From positions 1-18,239 of the forward strand of contig JASHSY010000056.1 in NCBI GenBank assembly GCA_030040825.1: 18,239 nt of DNA. Direction: 5' to 3'. The notes below the pieces were generated by a model. The model ran no database searches and was not told the DNA's origin. It was given only the letters and a program-made list of their open reading frames with translations. The position numbers and the translations under genes were made by a program. Shown here in pieces: positions 7,723 through 13,618 of the stretch (its first letter is position 1; each line of letters opens with the position of its first letter). Origin of the DNA: Xanthobacteraceae bacterium (GTDB lineage Bacteria; Pseudomonadota; Alphaproteobacteria; Rhizobiales; Xanthobacteraceae).

Positions 7723-8886
7723 TCACTCAGCGATGACTTTCTGCGGTTGCGATTCCGCAACCACATTATCCCTGAGGAGGGACTCGATCCTATCGCGTTG
7801 AATTCCCCACGCCGCGAGTGCCGCGCGGGTACCTTCACCCTGGTCCTGAGGCGGTGTCGGGCGCTCGGAGGGGGTGCGGCTAAATCGCGGTGCTGGCGCC
7901 GGCTGGACCACACCTTCGACTTCGATAAAGGCGTCGCGCGCCACGTTGTGCGGATGGCGTGGCGCTTCCGCCATGGACAGGACTGGCGCGAAGCAGGCGT
8001 CGGTGCCCTCAAGGAGCGCGCACCACTCGTCGCGCGTGCGCGTTTTGAAGAGCTTTTCAAGCTTGTCGCGCAAGTCCGGTCCGTCGTCTTTGGTATAGGG
8101 AAGGCCGAGTTTCTTGAACAATACCTCGCGAAATTTCAATTCGATCGGTGCGATTGAGACGAAACGGCCGTCGGCGCATTCGTAGGTCTCATAGATGGCC
8201 GATCCTGAATCAAGCAGGTTGGTTCCCCGCTCAAGACTGTGCCGTCCCGCTGCGTACAGACCATAGAACATTGTCATCAACGACGCGGCCCCATCCACCA
8301 TTGCAGCGTCGACGACCTGACCCTTACCGGATCGCTGTGCTTCGAGCATGGCGCAAGCCATGCCGAACGCGAGATAAAGTGCGCCGCCCCCGAAATCGGC
8401 AGCCAGATTGAGAGGCGGCGTCGGTTTCGAACCGGCGCGGCCGACGGCGTGGAGCGCGCCGACGAGCGCGAGATAATTGAGATCGTGACCGGCGGCTTGC
8501 GCCAATGGCCCGGTCTGCCCCCAGCCCGTCATGCGTCCATAGACGAGCCGTGGATTGCGCCTGAGCGCCGCATCGGGCCCAAGACCAAGCCGTTCCATCG
8601 TGCCCGGACGGAACCCCTCGATCAGCGCGTCGGCCTTAGCCATCAGGTCGCCGGCCAGTGCGATGCCGTCCGGATGTTTTAAGTCGATCGCAACCGACGG
8701 CCGCGACCGGGCAAGTAAGGCAAAGCGGGTCGGAACGTCGATGCCCAGTCCGCTGCTGCTCAGCCGATCGATACGGATCACGCTGGCGCCCAGATCAGCA
8801 AACAGCATGGACGCAAACGGCCCGGGACCGATGCCGGCAAACTCGACGATCCGAAAGCCCGCAAGTGGTCCCATCCCATCACCCAT
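7723..8886 (-). CDS. CaiB/BaiF family CoA enzyme, alpha-methylacyl-CoA racemase-like
   Basis: The protein belongs to CoA-transferase family III and resembles alpha-methylacyl-CoA racemases, which epimerise 2-methyl-branched acyl-CoAs, more than true CoA transferases. The 387-residue chain begins PLAGFRIVEFAGIGPGPFASML. It has the racemase active-site pair H134 (AAGHDLNYLAL) and D164 (LAADFGGGALY), 30 residues apart as in the mycobacterial racemase MCR (H126/D156). The CoA-binding GKGQVVDAAMVDGA stretch is present, as is a region (ECADGRFVSIAPIELKF) that corresponds to the MCR catalytic glutamate. Start ATG 8886 or ATG 8874 is possible: neither has a strong ribosome binding site, and the shorter one matches the family N terminus better. 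It is the last gene of a minus-strand operon behind the DUF1326/DUF2182 genes. Substrate is unknown. Confidence 0.9.
   Translation of the reverse strand: MGDGMGPLAGFRIVEFAGIGPGPFASMLFADLGASVIRIDRLSSSGLGIDVPTRFALLARSRPSVAIDLKHPDGIALAGDLMAKADALIEGFRPGTMERLGLGPDAALRRNPRLVYGRMTGWGQTGPLAQAAGHDLNYLALVGALHAVGRAGSKPTPPLNLAADFGGGALYLAFGMACAMLEAQRSGKGQVVDAAMVDGAASLMTMFYGLYAAGRHSLERGTNLLDSGSAIYETYECADGRFVSIAPIELKFREVLFKKLGLPYTKDDGPDLRDKLEKLFKTRTRDEWCALLEGTDACFAPVLSMAEAPRHPHNVARDAFIEVEGVVQPAPAPRFSRTPSERPTPPQDQGEGTRAALAAWGIQRDRIESLLRDNVVAESQPQKVIAE
7745..7762. terminator. Small perfect hairpin at the convergent gene ends
   Basis: GGTTGCG (7745-7751) and CGCAACC (7756-7762) form a 7-base stem with a 4-base loop inside the last codons of the racemase-like gene, about 30 bases past the response regulator stop. 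It could help end plus-strand transcription. No T-run follows and it is short, so the call is weak. Confidence 0.25.
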
Positions 8887-8912
8887 TGCCGCTTACGCGC
8901 TAAACTAAAAAC

Positions 8913-9677
8913 TCAGAGGAAGGTCCAGCCAATCAGCGCCGCTCCCCCCAAGATTGCCGCCGAACCGAAGGCCGGTGCAACAACGGTATCGCCGCCGGGC
9001 AATAATTTCTCGGCCGCTGCGTAGACGGCCAATGCTGCGGCCCATCGTAAATCCATCACCGAGACGCAGAACATCAGCGACATCACCGCCCAGCAGCAGC
9101 CGACGCAGCTCGCGCCGTGTCGCACGCCCATCAGCAATGCGCCGGCATGGCCGTCTCGCCATTCCGTCATAATGAAGGATAAAGGCGAACGACAACCGCG
9201 CAGGCAGGCGATTTTGAGCGGCGCGAACTGATATAGCCCGGCCATCAGCAATGCCGCTCCGGCGAGAATCGAGCTTACATTTTGCGCCGGCGGCATTAAA
9301 GTCGCGGCGCGATAGAGCTGCCATTGCACAGCGACCGCCGCAGCGGAAAACGCCGACCAGGCGAGGCAATAGCCGGCCACGAATATGATGGTCGGCGTGT
9401 AGGGTGCTCCTCGGGCGTTGCGCCGCCGGGCGATGGTGGCGAATGCGTCGATTGTCGGCCCGACCGCGGGCAACATCATCCCCACCATCATGGCGAACCA
9501 CATGACGAATGACGACGCGGCGGCATCCGCGCTCCACGGACCGCCGCACCAGACCTGCGCCAGGAACGGGCTCAATACTGGCAAATTGGAAAATTGCAGC
9601 CAAGTGACCGACCAGGCCGCCGCGCTGGCGAGCATCAGCGTCGAATAGAGCACCAACCGTTCGGCGGCTGACAGCAC
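8913..9677 (-). CDS. DUF2182 integral membrane protein, putative metal-binding
   Basis: DUF2182 proteins are polytopic membrane proteins of unknown function, annotated as predicted metal-binding. With the GTG start at 9677 the protein has 254 residues and about six to seven hydrophobic segments. Family marks are MWFAMMVGMMLP (59-70), a C158-LRG-C162-RSP loop and the motif H187-GASC191-VGC194-C195-W before a membrane helix. These Cys/His residues could bind a metal or form a redox site (inference). GTG 9677 has GAGG at 9686-9689 with 8-base spacing, just after the DUF1326 stop. A TTG at 9752 would lengthen it but overlaps the upstream gene by 65 bases. It is followed after 26 bases by the racemase-like gene. 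Confidence 0.86.
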   Translation of the reverse strand: MLSAAERLVLYSTLMLASAAAWSVTWLQFSNLPVLSPFLAQVWCGGPWSADAAASSFVMWFAMMVGMMLPAVGPTIDAFATIARRRNARGAPYTPTIIFVAGYCLAWSAFSAAAVAVQWQLYRAATLMPPAQNVSSILAGAALLMAGLYQFAPLKIACLRGCRSPLSFIMTEWRDGHAGALLMGVRHGASCVGCCWAVMSLMFCVSVMDLRWAAALAVYAAAEKLLPGGDTVVAPAFGSAAILGGAALIGWTFL

Positions 9678-9687
9678 GGTTGGTGCC

Positions 9688-10362
9688 TCAGCTTTGGGTC
9701 TGCCGGTTCCACGGCTTGCGCCAAGAAAACTTGCCCGGACCGATGTGCTCAAATGGGATGTGCTTGGCCGAGTGCGACGACCAATCCCATTTCATACCGA
9801 ATCCTTCGAAAATATTTTTCTTAGCCTGACCGACGGTGATATCTCCCGGTCCGACCTCAGGCCGAGGTGCATTGGAAATTTTACAGACCTTGCCGTCGGG
9901 CACCATCAGATTGCGATATGGGGCGCCTTCGCCATCGATCATGCCGGGCACTTCGACCTTCCATCGTTCGTCGCTGAACGTGACGTTGATCGGCACGAAC
10001 TGCACGCCCATCTGCTGTTCGGTAAGATCGCGCCAAGCCGCGAAATGGCCGCCGGCCTGGCCGGTAAAAATGCATTCGAGTGCGTCACGCTGACTTCTGT
10101 TTGCGCGATCGTCGATCAGGAAGCCGAAATGGCGGTTGCGTTCCATAACATTCCCGGTCCAGGCGCTGATGATGATGGCGTTGAGTCCTCCGAGCGGCAC
10201 GTCGCCGTAATTCCCTTCGCGGATGATCCAGGTGAGTACGCCTTCGCACGTGCCGCTGCTGGGGTTGGCGCCAAACACACACGGACAGCCGATGTTGCAG
10301 CTGCACAGGTCGAACCAATCGCCCTTCAACCGCCAATTCGGAATAGCTGGCTGCTCGTCCAT
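9688..10362 (-). CDS. DUF1326 domain protein, Cys-rich putative metal-binding
   Basis: DUF1326 proteins are soluble proteins of unknown function that often sit next to DUF2182 membrane proteins or are fused to them. The 224-residue protein starts WRLKGDWFDLCSCNIGCPCVFG. The CxCxxxCxC cluster is C20, C22, C26 and C28, a plausible metal or redox site (inference). A further Cys is in SGTCEGVL. A conserved middle follows (GVLTWIIREGNYGDVPLGGL), then FTGQAGGHFAAW and a C-terminal FGMKWDWSSHSAKHIPF. There is no signal peptide, so it is probably cytoplasmic. The ATG at 10362 has AGGAAAGG upstream (10371-10378, minus strand) with 8-base spacing. It is first in the minus-strand operon and divergent from the acyl-CoA ligase, with a 128-base control region between. 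Confidence 0.87.
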   Translation of the reverse strand: MDEQPAIPNWRLKGDWFDLCSCNIGCPCVFGANPSSGTCEGVLTWIIREGNYGDVPLGGLNAIIISAWTGNVMERNRHFGFLIDDRANRSQRDALECIFTGQAGGHFAAWRDLTEQQMGVQFVPINVTFSDERWKVEVPGMIDGEGAPYRNLMVPDGKVCKISNAPRPEVGPGDITVGQAKKNIFEGFGMKWDWSSHSAKHIPFEHIGPGKFSWRKPWNRQTQS

Positions 10363-10401
10363 GTTCTTAACCTTTCCTGTTTTTCATTGGCGTCCCGGCA
10401 G

Positions 10402-10430
10402 CTCCTCTGCAAAAATCAGACAAAGAGGAG
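10402..10430. promoter_or_regulatory. Inverted repeat in the divergent promoter region
   Basis: CTCCTCT (10402-10408) and AGAGGAG (10424-10430) are perfect complements separated by 15 bases. They lie between the divergent starts of the DUF1326 gene and the acyl-CoA ligase gene (10363-10490). The centre-to-centre distance is about two helical turns, which suits a dimeric regulator. Chance is possible because each arm is only 7 bases and purine/pyrimidine biased. No clear -35/-10 pair was identified for either direction. Confidence 0.35.
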
Positions 10431-10490
10431 GGGGCGTCTGAGGTCTTGTCAACAGGCAAGCCCGGTCTCGCTCCGCGCTGGGAGGTTGCC

Positions 10491-12212
10491 ATGACTTCGG
10501 GTAACGCGACTGCGTTTCTCGCGGCCCGTGATTTTCTCATCCGCCATCGCGAGGATTATGCGGTCGCCTATCGCGACTTCAGATGGCCGAAGCTCGATCG
10601 CTTCAACTGGGCGCTGGATTATTTCGATAACATGGCGCGCGGCAATGAGCAGGCGGCTCTATGGCTGACCGACGAGGATGGATCGGAGGTCAAGCTTACA
10701 TTCGCGCAGCTGAGCGAGCGGTCGAACCGTGTCGCCAATGCGCTGCGCGCCCTCGGCGTGCGCCGCGGCGACCGTATTCTATTGATGCTCGGCAATGTGG
10801 CCCCGTTGTGGGAATGCATGCTTGCTGCCATGAAGCTTGGCGCGGTGATTGTGCCGGCAACCATGTTGCTCACGCGCAGCGATCTGGCCGACCGTTTTGC
10901 ACGCGGCCGTGTTCGCCATGTTGTTGCCGCGGCCGATGTCGCTCCGAAATTCGCCGAATTGCCCGGCGACTATACTCGCATTGTCGTTGGCGGAAGCGTC
11001 CCGGGCTGGACGGCTTACGAGCAAAGCTATCAGGCATCTGCGGAGTTTGTGGCGGACGGCGAAACGCGCGCCGACGATCCGCTCCTTCTTTATTTCACGT
11101 CAGGCACAACGGCGACGCCGAAACTTGTGCTGCACAGCCATCAAACCTATCCGGTAGGGCATCTTTCAACCATGTACTGGCTCGGCCTTCGTCCCGGCGA
11201 TGTGCATCTGAATATTTCCTCACCCGGTTGGGCCAAACACGCTTGGAGTTGCTTCTTCGCGCCGTGGAATGCCGGTGCGACTATCTTCATTATCAATCAG
11301 CGGCGGTTTAACGCCCGCGGGCTGCTTGACACCATCGCACGCTGCGGCGTCACGACGTTTTGCGCCCCGCCTACCGTTTGGCGGATGCTTATCCAGGAAG
11401 ACCTGGCGGCTTGGCGCGTCCGATTGACGGAGCTGGTTAGCGCCGGTGAGCCGCTCAATCCGGAAGTGATCGAACGGGTGAGGGCGGCATGGAAGCTGAC
11501 AATCCGTGACGGCTACGGCCAGACCGAGACCACGGCGCTGGCCGGCAATACGCCAGGACAAAAACTCAAAGCCGGCTCCATGGGGCGGCCGCTGCCCGGC
11601 TATCAGGTTGCCCTGCTTGATCAAGATGGCGTGGCGCAGAGGGAGGCCGAGATTTGCCTCACGCTGGCTCCGCGGCCGATTGGGTTGATGCAGGGGTATC
11701 AGGGCGACGATGGCGGCGTGGTAGCGATCGCAGGCGCCGTCTATCGCTCGGGCGACGTCGCCTCCGTCGATGACGAAGGCTATTTGACTTATGTCGGCCG
11801 TGCCGACGACGTCTTCAAATCGTCGGATTATCGGATCAGCCCATTTGAACTCGAGAGCGCGTTGATCGAACATCCCGCTGTGGCGGAAGCCGCGGTCGTA
11901 CCGTCGCCCGATCCGTTGCGACTTGCGGTGCCGAAAGCCTATCTTACGCTCGCAGCCGGCTATCGGCCTGATCGCGCGACTGCGTTGTCGATTTTTCGCC
12001 ATTGCCGTTCGGCTCTTGCGCCGTTCAAGCGGGTGCGACGGCTCGAATTCGCCGATTTGCCGAAGACGATCTCCGGCAAAATCCGTCGGGTCGAGCTGCG
12101 GCGCGGCGAGGCGGCCAAACGCGATGCCGGCGCCCGTGTTCCGCTTGAATTTTGGGAAGACGATTTCTCCGAGGACGAGCTACGCTTGCATCGAGAGAGT
12201 CTCCGAACGTGA
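10491..12212 (+). CDS. AMP-forming acyl-CoA synthetase (ANL superfamily)
   Basis: The enzyme activates a carboxylic acid with ATP to an acyl-AMP and then to an acyl-CoA. The 573-residue protein carries the ANL core motifs: the phosphate loop Y201-FTSGTTATPK-211, the motif GYGQTETT at 341-348, the hinge region YRSGDVASVDDEGYLTYVGR and the C-terminal catalytic lysine K530 in PKTISGKIRR. The overall look (SSPGWAKHAWSCFFAPW, VFKSSDYRISPFELE) resembles acetyl-CoA and medium-chain/aryl acyl-CoA synthetases. The substrate cannot be read from the sequence. ATG 10491 is supported by GGGAGG at 10480-10485; the frame continues upstream to a TTG at 10446 that lacks such a site. The stop overlaps the histidine kinase GTG by four bases. 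A neighbouring racemase-like enzyme suggests branched-chain acyl-CoA substrates (inference). Confidence 0.92.
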   Translation: MTSGNATAFLAARDFLIRHREDYAVAYRDFRWPKLDRFNWALDYFDNMARGNEQAALWLTDEDGSEVKLTFAQLSERSNRVANALRALGVRRGDRILLMLGNVAPLWECMLAAMKLGAVIVPATMLLTRSDLADRFARGRVRHVVAAADVAPKFAELPGDYTRIVVGGSVPGWTAYEQSYQASAEFVADGETRADDPLLLYFTSGTTATPKLVLHSHQTYPVGHLSTMYWLGLRPGDVHLNISSPGWAKHAWSCFFAPWNAGATIFIINQRRFNARGLLDTIARCGVTTFCAPPTVWRMLIQEDLAAWRVRLTELVSAGEPLNPEVIERVRAAWKLTIRDGYGQTETTALAGNTPGQKLKAGSMGRPLPGYQVALLDQDGVAQREAEICLTLAPRPIGLMQGYQGDDGGVVAIAGAVYRSGDVASVDDEGYLTYVGRADDVFKSSDYRISPFELESALIEHPAVAEAAVVPSPDPLRLAVPKAYLTLAAGYRPDRATALSIFRHCRSALAPFKRVRRLEFADLPKTISGKIRRVELRRGEAAKRDAGARVPLEFWEDDFSEDELRLHRESLRT

Positions 12213-13618
12213 CGGCGCTGGGAAAACTGCTGCGCACAACCGCGTTTCAACTGACGCTCGTTTATCTGCTGATTTTTATTCTGTTCGCGGTTTCGCTGCT
12301 CGGATATTTCGCGCTGAACACGCGTCGGCTCATTACCGAGCAGATAACCCGCACAGTCACGGCTGAGGTCACGCGGCTGCGCGAGCAATACCGGGAAGCC
12401 GGCATTCGCGGGCTGGTGCTGTTCATCGACCTGCGTTCGCGGCGGCCAGGTTCAAACCTTTATTTGGTGACCACGCCAACCGGCGAAGCTCTCGCCGGAA
12501 ATGTCGGCGCGCTGGCGCCCGGAGCGCTCGATCATCCCGGCTGGGTTGAGGCGCTTTACCGGCGCATTGAGGCGCCCGATGACACCGAGCACCATGCGCT
12601 GGTGCTGGTTGTCGAATTGCCGGGTGGTTTCCGGCTTTTGGTCGGCCGCGATCTCGAGGAGCGCGAGCGCATTTATGGCATTATTGCCAATGCCGGGCGC
12701 TGGTCATTCGCGCTGGTCGTCGTGCTCGGAGTCGCGGGAGGATTTTTCGTCAGTCGCCGCGTGCTTAAGCGGATCGATGCAATGACCGACACCGCGCATA
12801 CTATTATGGCCGGGGATCTAGCCGGCCGCCTGCCGATCGCGGGCACCGGCGACGAACTCGATCGGCTCGCTGAAAACGTCAACGCCATGTTGGAACGCAT
12901 AGAAGCTCTGATGGGCGGGTTGAAAGAAGTCTCCGACAACATCGCGCACGATCTAAAGACCCCACTTACCCGTTTGCGCAACCGCTGTGAGCAGGCCTTG
13001 CGCACTGCCAGAACCGATGGCGATTACCGTGTGGCGCTGGAATCCACCATTGCCGAGTCCGATGATCTCATTCGGACTTTTGATGCCCTGTTGATGATTG
13101 CCCGCGCGGAGTCCGGTCAGGCGCGCGACAACATGACTGAATTCGATGCTGCGGAAATTGCCCGCGATATCGGTGAGTTATACGAGCCGCTGGCCGAGCA
13201 AAAAGGCTTGGCGCTTAAGGTCGAGGCGCCATTGGCGACGCCGGTGCGGGGCAATCGCGAACTGGTCAGCCAAGCGCTGGCGAACCTGATCGACAATGCC
13301 ATCAAATATGCCGGTCCGGACACCAGCAAGGTCAATGGTGCGCCGGCCGAGATCGTAATCAAAGCCAGCGCCGATGGGGAGCGCATCACGCTCACGGTGG
13401 AAGATCGCGGTCCAGGCATTGCCGAATCAGAACGTGGTCGAGTAGTCGAGCGCTTCGTGCGGCTGGAACAGAGCCGCTCACTGCCGGGCTCGGGGCTTGG
13501 TTTGAGTCTCGCCTCTGCGGTCGCGCGGCTACACGGCGGAGAACTCAAGCTCGAGGATAACTACCCCGGCTTGCGTAGCGTTATTGCTCTGCCGCGCGCC
13601 GGACCAACGGGGGCGTGA
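12209..13618 (+). CDS. Membrane sensor histidine kinase
   Basis: This is a transmembrane sensor kinase of the two-component type. The 469-residue protein has a first membrane helix at about 13-36, a periplasmic sensor region of roughly 125 residues, and a second helix at about 165-181. A HAMP linker follows, then a HisKA domain with phospho-acceptor H247 (SDNIAHDLKTPLTRLRN). The ATPase domain has an N-box at 357-364 (LANLIDNA), a G1 box at 398-403 (EDRGPG) and a G2 box at 427-431 (GSGLG). GTG 12209 is chosen because it overlaps the ligase stop as GTGA and the membrane helix starts right after it; longer versions overlap the ligase. The partner is probably the response regulator at 7033-7713, about 4.5 kb away. 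The stop overlaps the glnE start. Confidence 0.93.
   Translation: MTALGKLLRTTAFQLTLVYLLIFILFAVSLLGYFALNTRRLITEQITRTVTAEVTRLREQYREAGIRGLVLFIDLRSRRPGSNLYLVTTPTGEALAGNVGALAPGALDHPGWVEALYRRIEAPDDTEHHALVLVVELPGGFRLLVGRDLEERERIYGIIANAGRWSFALVVVLGVAGGFFVSRRVLKRIDAMTDTAHTIMAGDLAGRLPIAGTGDELDRLAENVNAMLERIEALMGGLKEVSDNIAHDLKTPLTRLRNRCEQALRTARTDGDYRVALESTIAESDDLIRTFDALLMIARAESGQARDNMTEFDAAEIARDIGELYEPLAEQKGLALKVEAPLATPVRGNRELVSQALANLIDNAIKYAGPDTSKVNGAPAEIVIKASADGERITLTVEDRGPGIAESERGRVVERFVRLEQSRSLPGSGLGLSLASAVARLHGGELKLEDNYPGLRSVIALPRAGPTGA

Noticed and set aside
9694..10494. Plus-strand open frame of 266 codons antisense to DUF1326
   Set aside because: DUF1326 on the minus strand has a good ribosome binding site and a recognisable Cys motif; the plus-strand frame has neither.
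11220..12002. Minus-strand open frame of 260 codons antisense to the acyl-CoA ligase
   Set aside because: The ligase motifs on the plus strand explain the region, and the antisense product has no recognisable domain.
12152..12208. N-terminal extension of the sensor kinase into the ligase gene
   Set aside because: The extension overlaps ligase coding sequence, while GTG 12209 gives a 4-base overlap and a normal membrane-helix start.
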